DNA from: Chondrosia reniformis
Taxonomy: Eukaryota; Porifera; Demospongiae; Chondrillida; Chondrillidae
Direction: 5' to 3'
Assembly: GCA_947172415.1 (NCBI GenBank)
Contig: OX359197.1
Location: forward strand, 744,001 to 808,000
DNA length: 64,000 bases
How positions within the stretch are numbered: position 1 is the stretch's first letter; each line of letters starts with the position of its first letter. Below the pieces are notes generated by a model. That model was given only the letters and a program-made list of their open reading frames with translations. It ran no database searches and was not told the DNA's origin. The position numbers were made by a program, and so were the translations under genes. This document shows positions 12,993 through 26,373 of this stretch, in pieces.

Positions 12993-13926
12993 TTTTGACT
13001 AACATTGATTTGACACTTCAGTAATTCCGAACATACTAGCTAGTCCCTACTATATACACCTTAAGCTTTATCTCGCATTCTTTTAACCACTATGTTTTAC
13101 TTATACCTGTAATTTGGATAAATCACTATCTACTACTCTTAAGTTGCGCATTTGATTCCCGATTTATGATAAAGATTACAGTGATATGCCAATGACATCT
13201 ACGTAGGATATATATTAAGATGATTAATTTTTATAATTTAGCATGGAAAGCAAGCATACATACATGTATAGGGTACTAACTGATAAATAGATATACAGTA
13301 ATAACTGGTTAACGAGTACTCCTGGGTGCCATGCTATAGAAAATGTAATATAATATTATAAAAGATGGCTGTATATGGTTAAAAGTAGTCATTTAGTGTA
13401 GTCTGTGTCTTTGTGAAAGTTTCCACACTTTTTTTTCATTCTAAAAGAATTGGCAATGACTCTGTGTTTTTAGATCAAATAACAGTTTCTTCTTCACTTC
13501 CGTAATTACAATTAAATTAACTTGCACCAAATTTCGTTCGTGTTAAAAGTACAAATTTGGATTAAATGGTAGCATTTTGTATTATAGGGACTCTGTTTTC
13601 CGAGTTTAGAAGTAGGGATGGCAGTATTCAAACAGTGATTCATATACATCTCCATATGTGTAGAGTCTCAGAGTTGATGTGTACTGTACTCTCTACACAG
13701 TTTTTCATTTTGTTAAAGTATGATAATACATTAAAATGATATTATTATTAATCAAAGATTGTGGTTGTAATTCGGAATAGCGAGGTGCTTGCATTTTTAA
13801 TAAATTAATATATATTACATAATATTTTGTTTTCTACCTAAATTTAAACATCATTTTCAAGATGGTTGCCTAACTGGGGTGGTCGTTAAGTGAGGTAAAA
13901 ATGTATCACTAATACTAATTACTTAC
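12993..13926. other. Intergenic AT-rich stretch, no gene seen
   Basis: No splice-supported exon or open frame of note. Parts recur near 27180-27470, 61850-62100 and 62820-63080. This identifies it as intron sequence of the former ceramide synthase gene. Confidence 0.5.
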
Positions 13927-14106
13927 CAGGAAAATATGAATGTGGCAAACAAGCCATTTGCAATGTTCTCTATCTTTGGGTACTTCTGTTTATATAGCAT
14001 ATAGGAAAATGGTGTATTAGATTTTTCATGAAAACCGGCTGGAGCAAGTATATTGCATAAGTTTAGGGTCTGATTTCATCTGACTACGTATGCGTGGCGT
14101 ATGTAT

Positions 14107-14390
14107 ATGATCAATGGGGGTGCTGGTGGTCTGGAGCTAAAGCAGAAGATTCAAGATCAAGCTATTATGGGATGTCCCAAGTTCGAGCCCAGGCCATGGC
14201 AGCAATTTTTCAGTGACAGCACCCCCTTGACAACAAACATTGCCAACTGAACAAACTGATTATTGCTGACTAATTTACTGTATGTTGTGTTTATGTTGTT
14301 ATGATTATGTTGTTTGTACTATTGTGGGTGCCTGGAAGAGTAGCCTCTTGGCTAAAGGCTTCCCACATTAAATAAGATTCCTAATCCTAA
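14107..14390 (+). repeat. Probable SINE-type repeat
   Basis: Contains a box-B-like agttcgagccc and ends with a segment running into aataa-type simple sequence (attaaataagattcctaatcc). A convincing box A is not seen and no second copy lies in the window, so this is a tentative call. Confidence 0.3.
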
Positions 14391-14403
14391 TGAGATATTT
14401 CAT

Positions 14404-15330
14404 TTCTCCAGTTTTAATCTAGCTCTACTTGGCCGGATGCATAAACCAAACCTTTGTATTCCTTCACGAAATCTGGAAACTCACACTCGTAGTAGAGCTA
14501 GCGCAAGATTAAACACTGGAGAAATGAAATTTCTGACTGACCATTGATCCTACAAGTATATCTGCTTTGAAAAGATTCTTCTACATGATTGTAAAAGCCT
14601 ATATTCAAATCAGTAATATGTAGTTGCCTTACAAGATAACTTAAAAAGGAATGGAATGATAGTATGAATGGTAGTAGCAAGCTAAGGGACCTAGCCAGCC
14701 TGGTGGATAGTGAGGAACCAAGTTATAGTACTGAAATTAGAAATAGGGAGGTTAAAAGTCTGATAGCTAAACTGAGAGGTGGTACAGCTAGACTAAGGAT
14801 TGAGGATCCGGAGGGAAGGTGGTTACAGATAGAAAGGGAAGATAGAATATGCCAAAATTGTATATAACTTAATAGAAGTGGAAGACTGTGCCCATTTTAT
14901 CTTTAGGTGTGGAAAACCTAGTCTCAGAAAAGTAAGAGCTAGAAGAGTTAAAAGAAGTATAGTTTTGATAGTATAATGTATGAAGAGAAATTATTATTAT
15001 AGTTGTAGTAAGGGAGGCCTGTAAAAGTAAAGAATTGGTTCTTTAATTACTGTTGACAATGTGGAAAAAATGTACCTACCCTGGCAATTAACCCCATTTC
15101 TCCCTCACTTATTATGATGCACCTCCGTACACGGTGCTTGTATGTGGCTGTCTGGGAAGTGCGGCCTAGCTGGTAGCCTTAAGTGGTGATGGTTTATATG
15201 CGTCCAGGTATAGCCCTGTGCCCCTTAACCACTTTTGGTTTGTATTTTATACATTAATTTTATTGTATGTATGGGCACTCTAATAATAATAATAATAATA
15301 ATTTATTATTATTATTATTATTATATGACC
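14404..15330 (+). mobile_element. 5'-truncated LINE, 3' end (unit 1)
   Basis: Carries the C-terminal part of a non-LTR retrotransposon polyprotein, with the Cys/His cluster RICQNC...EDCAHFIFRC typical of such ends. A 3' UTR and a terminal (taa)n/(tta)n tract follow at about 15280-15325. The frame is broken by a stop near 14547 and a 4-bp insertion near 14860 relative to the copy at 48128. Truncated and inactive. Confidence 0.7.
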
Positions 15331-15451
15331 TCGATTACTTTTGCCTTTGTTTTATCAGGAACTTCAGTGGCTGTATAGGATGAAGACTTTGCTAATGTGA
15401 CTCCAAAAGAAAAGAGGAAGTGTCCCAAAACTCACATGACTCCAAATTAAC

Positions 15452-18400
15452 ATGGCGATGGCGATGGAGAAAGGTAAGTTGGAGGGAAAATCTCTAATGA
15501 TTTGATTTACGTGACGTTGTAAGGATTTTTATACTGATATTCTACTGAAAGATGGAGTTTACTCCGCTTTTTAAGACTGCTACTTTGCTGTCGGGTCTCT
15601 GTTTTATTTAGTGGTCGCTACCGACTTCCGGTCGCAGTTCTTTCGTATGTGTCACCTAATATAGTAGGCAATTCGTTCTAAACTGACATTTCGCTATTTT
15701 ATCATTTCAGTTCACCAAACCGGCCAGACAACTGCTTCTGATCACGCTCAACCGAAGGAGACCACAACTGTTGATATGAGGTAATAAGCTAATGACTACA
15801 TAGTCTGTTCCTTTACTTGTGGTAGTGTACGTATATGTGGCATATATTGTGGCTCTTCTGCGGTTCCTATATAGTCACTAATTACAACTTCGAATATATG
15901 TACCTTTGATTTTGTTAATTGTTAATTATTATAATAATAATAATTATAATAATAATCGGAGTAACATTAAGTTGGAACAAATCTCTATAAGTACAGTAGT
16001 TGTGGGCCTATTTAAAGGTTCTTCCTGAAGTATGAAGTGATAAGGATTGTTTGTTGCGATCATGATGAAATCCAGAGGTATTATTGAGCAACATAAACAT
16101 AAATTATTACTGATGAAGACCTACGGGTTGAAATGTTCTATTATCAATAATTTATGTTGCTGTTACTCAATAATACCTCTGGATTTCTTCCTGTAGTATG
16201 TAGCTCTAAGCAAAGGACAAATTCTTATCTTTATTATTGCATCGCTTACCTTGTATTCCACTCCTAGGTTACAGTTCTCTTACGTAGCTAGGTCTATATG
16301 TTACTCATTTTATTTTATATGTTGAATACTGAGTTTTGAGGTACAATAATTTAGTATATTCAACAACTGAATACATAGTATACATATAGTCTACTATATG
16401 GTTGTACTATATATTATTATTGATCTCATCTAATGTGTACAGTTTGAAGCTAACATTTAAAGTCCACATGGACAAGCTTCAGACAGCTGTCATTAGTGAA
16501 ATACCCTATAAATGGAGGGAGATAGCAACTGCTTTCGGCTTTACTTACAACAAAATGGAAATAATTGAATCAAATAACAGTAAAGACCAGACAAGAATGT
16601 ATGAGACGTTCTCTGAATGGCTAAGGAGGAGTGATGGAACTGGTGGAAAAGAGAGAACTCTCCAAACTGTGTGTGATGTTCTCAAAGACCGTGACTGTGT
16701 CATTGAGACAGACAAGTTGAAGGATATTCTATCAAAGATCAGTTAGTCTTTGCCTTTTTTAGAACTTCATATTGTGTAAACTGTGAATTTACTTGAAGTC
16801 AGTTGGCAGTTATAATATTATAGTTATATGGTATCACTTATCAATACTCACTGTATGTATATATCACAATACATAATCTTAGTTTAGCAATAACTTCTTA
16901 TTCTTGGAAACAGTATATATTATGTAAATCTAGGTTGAGTGAAACACTATTTAATATACAAGATCTTTTGATTATACGCATTCAAAAGGTTATCACTGTC
17001 CGACTAATATTTATATGCATTATATGGTAAAGTACAAATAAGAAAGGATATTACAGCTTCACAATTTAAGATAGAATATTTGCACCTATATTAATTGATA
17101 AAGCCAATATCACATGTTTGTCCTCATAGGACTGTTTAACACATGCAGAGGAGTTAAGGAGTTAACTGATTAATTGCCATATCTTTGGGAATGCATGACG
17201 GCCTCAACCTTATATATAATATTATGTTTTGGCTATATAGTCATCACCTCTGAGCTATACTATTACATGTATATAGGTGTACTACTCTGTATAGGTTTAT
17301 ATATGTGTATAGTACGTCATAGCCTTTCCACAGATATTGTGCAATTAAGTCCCATTTTTACTATATATACGTAGGTTTGAATAACAGTGCTCCTGATGAC
17401 ATGAACTGTACATCACAATTTCCAGTGAGTGCTTTATTTAATAATGAAAATGTATCAATGATGTACGTACTTTACTAGCTTTTAATGGAATACCCATGTG
17501 AGATTTATATCTATATATTTGTATGAGCCATAGACTGATACAACATACGTATATATATATATGTTGGTAGGTAGGTTTTCGATATATTTTTATGTTTTAC
17601 ATTTAACTGACTGCTTGTCATCTGTTTTTAACGGTAGCCATACTCTTGATCTATACATCAAAAATGCTTTGCAGTATTCTTCCTACCAACATTACATTTC
17701 ATACTTAAATATATTATGTTATTACTCAGATTTTCCAGACTTTAACATTAATTTTGGCAAACTGTATTTATTGCTGTTTAGCGGTCATTGATTTTATAGT
17801 GATGTAATTATTCATGAGCCATCTGACAAACCCATGCATACAATTGCATAACAAATAACCATGGTATACAAGCGGAATGGAGTTTTCTGTCAATAGCTGT
17901 GGTATAGTTGTTTCAATATTCTTTCTCTTTTGGGTCCCATGCAGTATAGGAAATGTGTTCCTGTGAAAACATGTATGGCATCTTTGAGACTCAACACAGC
18001 TTTTCAATTTAACAATTTACCTCTTTATTCTGCCCAAGTGGTACTCCATTATCCATAAATAGATGATCTTTAGTCTGGAAACGACAAAGAAAATTGCATG
18101 GTTACAACCAATCACACAATTGCTACTGAATGATGATAGAATTAGTATATGTAGTGATGCTTACAAATATTTATTATTGTTTTTTGTTTCATTTTCTCAG
18201 GATTCTTTGGTTCCATTTAAGAAGAATGTTTACTTCGAGTATTGCAAGTTCAAATTGGGTGCTGGAACAACTGACATAAAATATGTCAAACTAGCCATCC
18301 TGAAGAACAAGCCCTCAGCTAAGTATACCACTGGAGACAGTTTAGCAGTTCTAGATGGTTTCAGAGACTGCGGATCAAAAGGGGAAATAGATAGGTTCAT

Positions 18401-21400
18401 AAATCCAGAGGAATTATTGAAAAAGAGCGCTAATAGAAAAAGTGTACTCTATGGCCATGCCGGTATGGGCAAAACAACTGCCCTTCAACACATAGCCCAG
18501 CAAGTAGCTATTCAAAAATATGAAAGCGATTTCACTCTAATCCTGTATTTCCCAATACGAGATGGCACTGTGGGTAGTGCCACTGATCTGAAAGGCCTCC
18601 TTAGCTACTATGGGTCAGATTGTGATATTGCTTCAGTGGAGAAGGAGCTCTTAGATAGAAGAGGTAAAGATGTCCTCTTGGTGTTTGATGGGGCAGATGA
18701 GGCAAAAGAGCTAATAAGAGAGGGTTCACCAAATGTGCTGCTACCTTTGCTGAAGGGTAGGATCCTTCCAGAGGCATCCATCATCCTCTCCAGTAGACCT
18801 GGAGTATGCCCTGACCTTCAGAATCTCTGTTCCACCTTTTATGAAATCCAGGGATTTGATTCAGTAGCCATCAAAGTTTTGGTAGAAAGCTTTTTCAAGG
18901 AGGATCCCCAAAAAGGTGAAGAAATGCTGAGAGCTCTTGAGGAACGGCCAGATCTGATGGCAGGAGCTTTTGTACCAATGAATGTCTTCATCTTTTGCTC
19001 AATCTATGAGCATGGCCAATCCTCCTTCCCACCTACCATGACCAGCTGCTACAAGACCTTTGTGAGTCAGATATTAGGCAGGGAGTCAGCAAAGGAAATC
19101 AATTCAGATCTCTCGGAATTACCAGTTGATCTTTTTAAGCTCCTTTCTGGTTTAGCTGTAATTGCTTTTGAAGGCCTCACTGCCAATCCACCTTCTTTCA
19201 TTTTCTCCAAGAGCACCATTCTCAAGGTGTTTTCATCTCTTACTGCCACAGGAATTACTGACTCCTTCTTCAAAGGTCTCCTCCAGGTTCATGCTGGTAA
19301 GGTAGGATTCTGTTCTGAATATACCTTTAGCTTCTCTCATGCCACTCTCCAAGAGTTCCTGGCTGCCTTCCATCTTCAAAGATTGCCAGAGAAGGAACAA
19401 GTGGAATTTTGGAAATTGCATCTGATGAATCCAACATTTTCCATTGTTTTGCGATTCTTTGCTGGTCTTACTGGTCTGTCATCAAGGGCGTTGGTGAAGC
19501 AGTTGACAAAGCCTCAAAATCAAGTTGGTCTCTTCAAGAAATTCCTTTCTCTGTTCACAACAACACTGCCATCCGAATGTGATCTTTCTAATCCACAACT
19601 CCTCTTCCTCTTTCATGCACTTTACGAGTCACAGAACCGACAACTAACTAGAGACATTGTCAAGCATTTAAATGATTCCATTAAATTTCATATTTTCCTT
19701 TCCCCATTTGATCAACTGGTAGTCTCTAACTGCCTTTCACAGTGCAATCACCTGCAAAGACTAAAGCTTAATTCCATACTTGCTCAGAACCATCAAGATG
19801 CAATCAAATCAGCCAACCCCAATGTGGTATTTGTGTTTCCAGATGAATTTTCCTTTGACCATTTGTCAGTAAAAGGTTTGTACAGTTAAATCCATTCTAT
19901 ATACATGCACATACCTATATATGTACATATGTTTTCCACATGTTATGTCATTTTTCTGTTATTATCCATTTAAATATATTGATACTCATTTCTCTTTCTG
20001 CATTATTTATAGGTACATACGTATATACGTACATAACATGCAATAAGATTAATTCAGTTGAACACCCTCTTTTAATAAGATAATTAATAGAATTAGTTAA
20101 TCATTTTGGTACATAATCACATTGCATAATAGAATCAACCTGTACAAGTACACAATAATTGTCATTTTTACCAACAATCCACAGTTTCTAAGCTAATTAA
20201 TATGATTTGGCATTGATTGGTTTCAATTTTCAAAGCTACAATCTTTTTCTTTTAATGTCAACCTGTTATATTTAGACTATGTTTCACTAATGTTGCCTGT
20301 ATTTGTTCACTTGTAGAAGCCCAGACCTTTTCAGATTCCAAAGTACCTTTGAAAGTGTTACATGTTTGTATTAAGAAGAGCACTAGTGTGTGTGCTCTAC
20401 TTCACCTGGTTGCTATCAAAGGATTAAATGAGTTGCATCTCTATATAGACAACTGTACCATAACAGTGGTGAGTCCCTTTGTGTTGTGAAGTTAGTAAAT
20501 TGTTTGCTATCAAATGGTAAGGTTTGAAAGTTTTTATTAAAGGTGAATTGTACCATATTAGTGGGTCCATGTATTCATGGGAGCAACCATTTAAGGCCTA
20601 CATACCTAACACTCAGTAACTGAAACAGTTAATTGGCATACTATATATGCATGGTAGAGGTTAGATAGAAACAAAGTTTTTAGTCCGCACTTATACAGTA
20701 TACGTATGTGCTTTAGTAATTTGCAAAAAGAATAATAATTATTTCTAATTCATATTGAGAAAATGGCTTCCAAAAGACTTTTTAGTTTTTTGACAGTTTT
20801 CTTAATTGTTTCCTTTTAATTGACTATTACATATTTAACTTGTTCTAGCAAGTATTGGCTTAACCCAAACATACTCAGTTACTGTTTTTTTAGAGTTGCA
20901 TACTTGTTATCAAGATCTCATAGTTATACCATTATAGTATGGCTATGTACTATATGCTAGTTATTGTATATCCCTGTATGAGTGTGATATCCGGGTTATC
21001 GCCTAATTAAGGGTGAGCCGAGGTTGCAAGTGATGACCCAGATATCGTACTTGTATCAGGATATAACCAAAATAGTGTCATAATTTTGATGTGTTAAGCA
21101 AAACATAATCACAGGAAGATATTACGCCAAACCAGCCAAGTGACCGAAGTCTAATCTTGGCTGGGGTCACTTGGCTGGTTTGGCGTAATATCTTCCTGTG
21201 ATTATGTTTTGCTTATCATCCTAGCCTTTGCATGGCTCATTGCAATTAACTCCCCTTTTTCAATTTTGATGTGCGTATGCATCACATTTGCCAAGCAATG
21301 TGACATTGGGAGGCACTTAAATATAAATTTCAAATGTTTGCATCCATGTTCCCATGCACTGTGGAACTGTGAGGATGGTTGATTTCAAGAGGTGTGCTTT

Positions 21401-24400
21401 GAACTGGATTTCCATTCTGCTGAGGGATGACTGACTTTTGAGCATCATACAAATCATGCTACTCAAATGAGCATTGGTTGCTGGTGTGAACAGCCCATTA
21501 AGTGATCTCTTTGTAATTGAATAGATATCATTGGGCTAATTACCTATTGCCGGGGGATAACTACCTTAGCATACATTAGATTCCTTTGATCTATCCATGT
21601 ACTGGGATAGAAGGAATACAATGGATAATCTCTGGAATTACATTATGCCAAACTGGTCAAGGTCTAGGGGACTAAAGTCATTGGCAATCAGTGATCACCT
21701 GGGTATCCATAGAATATCAATAGCCTTAGCACAAGTATTTTGTAATCAACTCCATTCTATACTACTCGTAAGTAGTAATCACCTGCATGATCTACTTATA
21801 TATTTGTGCATTAATATTCTCTGTATCATTCCTCATATCATACATTTAACTTTACATGACACACTTGAACTGCATCTTTTCAATGTATAGCTATCCTAAA
21901 CTGAAGTAAAGATGTTATCGAGTGCTAATTGGTTGAATTCTTTATATTGTTTAAAGTATGCCTGCACTTTACAGGATTCTCAGTACACTCAATTGGAAAA
22001 GGCTATTCAGAACAGCACATTGTGGAGGTTGTATGTTACAGGTGTAGCACCACCTGAATTCTATGAAGCCTTACAAGTTACATCTATTACAAGATTGATT
22101 GTTGGGAGTGAGTTTTATAACACAAACTATCATATACTATATGAATACTTGCAGTTATGGAACACCACAAAGATTTACTTTCCTTGATGTTATGATTTAA
22201 TTTTAAGTTATATTTCATTTTAGAATTATTGATAAGTACAGCTTCAATTCACACTCCATTTTAACAGTCCATATACATATGTATTACAGTTTATACAAAT
22301 ATACAGTACATGTGTGTGCATGGACATGATATTGTTTAGTTTAATGTCTATTTAGCAAATAGTAATTTAATATTCTGTTTTTACTTGTATTTAGGGGCTA
22401 ATGGACCTGAACTTGTACCTGTAGTCAACATGACACAATTGAGTTGGCTCTGGTTATGGTACACAGACCCTTTACCAGTTTTAGATGGCTTATGTCAGAG
22501 AGAAGATGCTTTGGAGTACCTTAAAATATGGGAGCCACCAAATTGGGTAAGTGTTTGAATGTATTACCTATAATGGATACACGGTAGTATATGTGCATAT
22601 GTAGCTTAACATGTACCGTTTGCAGTACATGACAAAGGTAACTTAATTTTGTGCACATCCGCCATGTTTGTGAGGTGATCCAAAGAAACTGCTGCAGAGT
22701 CTTCTGTGCACAATGTAGAAATCTGTATGTATGTGCTATGCAATGAATCAAAGTCAAACTTTATCTTATAAGCTTCTTCTAGATTTATAATCATTAGGGC
22801 ATAGGTACACCTCATCATTAGGTATTCTGTAACTATACTGTAGGTTCCCTCTATAGTGGTTGTATTTTTCATTCATAGTTCATTATTATTTATACATGTC
22901 TTTTTCAATATTATTCCCTGTATTGTTCCCTGTACGTAGTATACACCATGCACTCTAAGATTGTCACAGATTTCCTTGATAGGATTGTGGATTTCTTAAA
23001 TATTAACTGTGGCTATTCTGCAGTGGTAAACTGTAGAACAACCTTTGTTAAGAAAAGTGGTTCCAAAGCCGGGCTGCCATTCCATGTTGTGTTCCATTCT
23101 CAGATTATTTTATAGGTATGATTATTACCCTCATTAATATGGTATACATGAAGTTATGTAGAATATACAGAAGTGGCTGCTAGTAAATGCATGTATATCA
23201 ATGTTATAAGTATATAAGTAGCTAAAACTTCAGATTCTGTAAGGGATGTTTTAGTTTAAATGCACCCTTTGAAGAAAGTATATAATACAAATGAATTGGT
23301 TGCTACTGGTTATTGAGATAATATATCTCCTAACAATCCACAAAGGAAATTGATAGACCAAAGGAAAGATCTATTCCTTGATGAGGGCACAGACAAAAGC
23401 TTCATATAGCCACATCTATAGCTCTTTGCTACTTGTACTGTACGTACTCTTTATAGATGGCACAGCGAGTGAATTTATTTTCTATGTATCAAAAGCATCT
23501 TGCAAGTCATACAAAGAGAATAAATTGGGTATATGTGTAAAGGAATTAGAAATGTTTTAGATGTGTACAAAGCTATAAAAGTTCAAAGGATTCCTGTTCC
23601 CTATATGTTTAGTTAAAACAGAAATGATTTAAAACTTAGAAATGAAATTGTAAATTGATAGTCTATAAATTGGTTAGAGGGTATATTTTGTTAAAGGTGT
23701 CAGTTCGTATGTTACAATTTAAGGAAGAAGCTAACACTTCATGTTAGCATTCACAGGCTTCTGCAAAGTATATCCTATGAGTAGTGAAAGTTAAAAACAC
23801 AAATCACAATGGGGTTAAATGGAAACAGTGTTACTATTTAATAGCAAAAGGAATATGCAGATTATGTTGCAAGATTTTAACTTAGTATGTAGCGTTGTAA
23901 TGTTTTACCACATCGCTTAATTAAGTGACTTTGTGTGATTGACTGATGAAGCCTTTTTAGGTCAAATATTGGAAACAATCATTTGTTTGTTAACCTAGTA
24001 CATATGCTTTGTTTATAACCTACTAAAATAACACAGCCTGTAAAATAGTTTCTATACAACAAAAACTATAATTATTCTCTGCCCAAACTTGTCTTGTACT
24101 TTGCTTCTGTATACGTCCTTTTAAAAAGAGTAAGCAGTTTGTTCTCATGGATATTGCATGAAATTTGAAATGGATAAATTTAAAACAGTAATAGTAAAGA
24201 AATGATGTATTCCTCCTATATATACGTATGTAGAAATTGTGTTTAAGACAATGAAATGTATACATAATGCAATATGTGTACATTGTACTTGTTATACAGT
24301 TAGTTACAGTTAATGTTTATAGTTACTAAATCAGTCATATATATATATATAGTATATACAATTCAAAATTAGTCTACACTCATTTTCACAAAATATGTCT

Positions 24401-24763
24401 GTTGTTATATACTTGGAATTTTAATGTTTTGCATAAAGAACATATAAAGTAAACGTCAGTCAAATTAATTGTCATGTAGTAGCAGCTTGTAATGTTACAC
24501 GTTGTATTGTTGTGATTACACTTTACATGCAGGACAGAGACTGGACACAAGAAGAGTGTTCTGTTGTTACTACTGTTCTCAGTAAGGCCAAGATAAGAAT
24601 GATTGGGATACATCTTGGTGTTAGCAGATCTAATTGGAGAACACTCAGTGATGCACTGGCATGTAATGATCATGTGTGGACAGTGAACCTGGGTGGTGTA
24701 CCGTATGAGTTGCAAAAAGACATCAGGAGAAACCTAGATACAGTTGAATTGGAATTTTCATAA
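15452..24763 (+). CDS. NLR gene 2: Death-NACHT-LRR receptor, intact
   Basis: Exons: 15452-15473 (MAMAMEK plus one base), 15711-15780, 16443-16741, 17375-17424, 18201-19875, 20317-20468, 21975-22107, 22395-22546, 24533-24763. They join in frame to about 927 residues with the same Death, NACHT and LRR layout as gene 1. P-loop GHAGMGKTT, Walker B VLLVFDGADE and LSSRPG are all present. The NACHT exon has a private patch (about 19085-19255) of different sequence that is eight residues shorter than the others, probably gene conversion from another paralog. The exon 4 acceptor has a TACGTA insertion that keeps the AG. The start codon follows a block (tgtcccaaaactcacatgac) shared by genes 2-4. Intron 1 has the same orientation as in gene 4. 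Intron 2 holds a foldback element and intron 6 a perfect palindrome. Confidence 0.88.
16067..16187 (+). repeat. Foldback with hammerhead-like core, unit 2 intron 2
   Basis: Arms of about 40 bp (gaaatccagaggtattattg and its complement) enclose ctgatga, a small stem (gacc/ggtt) and gaaa. This order matches the conserved core of hammerhead ribozymes, with the outer arms as stem I; stem III is weak. Near-identical copy at 49937 and related ones at 47209 and 60971. Confidence 0.55.
21094..21273. repeat. Insertion carrying a perfect 51-bp palindrome, gene 2 intron 6
   Basis: Arms 21095-21145 and 21165-21215 are exact reverse complements around a 19-bp loop. The insertion is flanked by direct repeats aattttgatgtg (21082-21093 and 21262-21273). 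Units 1, 3 and 4 have one uninterrupted copy of the site. The origin is unknown. Confidence 0.85.
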
Positions 24764-25671
24764 AGATATGATTGTTTATATTGTATTCTGATCATGACTT
24801 ACAGTTACTATTTTATATAGTTTGACTTATGTACGTAATTATCTCTTACCATATATATACACTGTACTACAATTGCCAATTTCAAATCCCCAACAATATT
24901 ATATACTCCATAACTATTTGCAATCTATTTCATTTTCTTCCTTTTGTCTCTTCTCAACATCTGATGTTATCATATTTTGATTTTTGTGATTTTTTATAAG
25001 TGTTTGGTATTCTGACTTACATTTTGACTCACAATACTTGTGGTTATGTTTGTACTGCAATTGTCTCAACAGTATGTGGTATAATTAAGTTAAACATTAT
25101 AATATTAGGGTATGTGGCTGCATGCATGTAGAAGTTTATGAGGCAGCCCTCAATAATATGAGGTCACAAGTTGTAGTTATGCATTATGGATCTATAGTGT
25201 GGTACAATAGTACCATGCAGACCTATATTATACAATACATGCAGATCTAGAATATTAATTAGTATTCACATGGACAGGCATAACATAACTTTGTTGCATG
25301 AGGTATATCTAATAATTATACGTACATCTATATTACACATTAATCGAATAGGACGGCCATGTATACTCTGGACATGCAGCTATATCTTTTTAACTATATT
25401 ATCTAGAGCATATCTATATATGGCTAAACACTACATACAAAACAGAAATATTATAATTCGAATTCGTACGCGTGTTCTGTATTTACGGTCGGACCGGAGT
25501 ATAATATAACTGCTGGCCTCCATTTTAAACATGATAAGCGCCTAATATCATTTTCTAGTAACCACAAAAATGCAACAAGGGCGCTAACCGTCAATCAAAT
25601 TCATTGTCATGTATATAGTAGCAGCTTGTAATGTTACATGTTATATTGTTGTGATTACACTTTACATGCAG

Positions 25672-25890
25672 GACAGAGACTGGACAGAAGAAGAGTGTTC
25701 TGTTGTTACTACTGTTCTCAGTAAGGCCAAGATTAGAGAGATTGAGATATGTTATGGTGTTAGCAGATCTACGTAATTGGAGAACACTCAGTACTAGTGA
25801 TGCATTGGCATGTATTGATCATGTGAGGAGAGTGTTCTCCAATTAGATCTGCTAACACCATAATGTATCTCATCTTTGCCTTACTGAGAA
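25672..25890 (+). pseudogene. Second copy of LRR exon 9 with inverted duplicate, unit 2
   Basis: Acceptor tttacatgcag, then exon-9-like sequence. The left arm is 25715-25789 and the right arm 25830-25890. The left arm has a 4-bp acgt insertion that breaks the frame, and the right arm lacks about 10 bp present in units 1, 3 and 4. Confidence 0.75.
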
Positions 25891-26373
25891 GGCTACATAC
25901 AGTTAAAACTTATGTTTACTAATTCTGCTACATTCAGTTGAATTATAAACTTATTAATTTTTGATGTGATTGTTTATATGTAATTGCTTGGTAGTTTGAC
26001 TTGTGTAATGACTGATAACATTTGTAATACTTGTGGTTTTATGTTTAAAAAATTGTATACATATATATATTGCAAGTTTCTAATCCCCAACAGTATAATT
26101 AATTATTTATAACATGGCTGCATGCATGCAGAATTACGTAGAAGTGTATATACTATATAAATGTATATTCTCTTATATTTAGTATGCATGAGGCCTAATT
26201 AGTTATTATACAAATGTTAGGTACATGTATAGTGTGTTGTGATGTGATGTTAATTATAACTTGACATTGATTGGTTAAAAATGCCATCAGTAACAAATCA
26301 AAATTGGTAAACATAATATTGTCCAAATGACTTATATACTCCATAACTGTATATCTATATACGTAGTTGCAAT

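Larger units (their letters stand above)
11896..13990 (-). pseudogene. Ceramide synthase 3' remnant, unit 1 (exons 7, 6, part of 5)
   Basis: On the minus strand: exon 7 at 11982-11896 (two extra codons, stop TAG), exon 6 at 12909-12738 (intact), and only the 3' end of exon 5 at about 13990-13927 with its donor. Upstream of the exon 5 break the sequence matches a stretch near 28400, downstream of the complete gene, so a deletion removed the rest. Exons 1-4 are absent. The intron between exons 6 and 7 contains the 12092-12520 insertion. Not expected to make a working enzyme. Confidence 0.75.

Noticed and set aside
21597..21890. Plus-strand frames in intron 6 of the NLR genes as extra exons
   Set aside because: No shared splice borders and the frames are not conserved among units.
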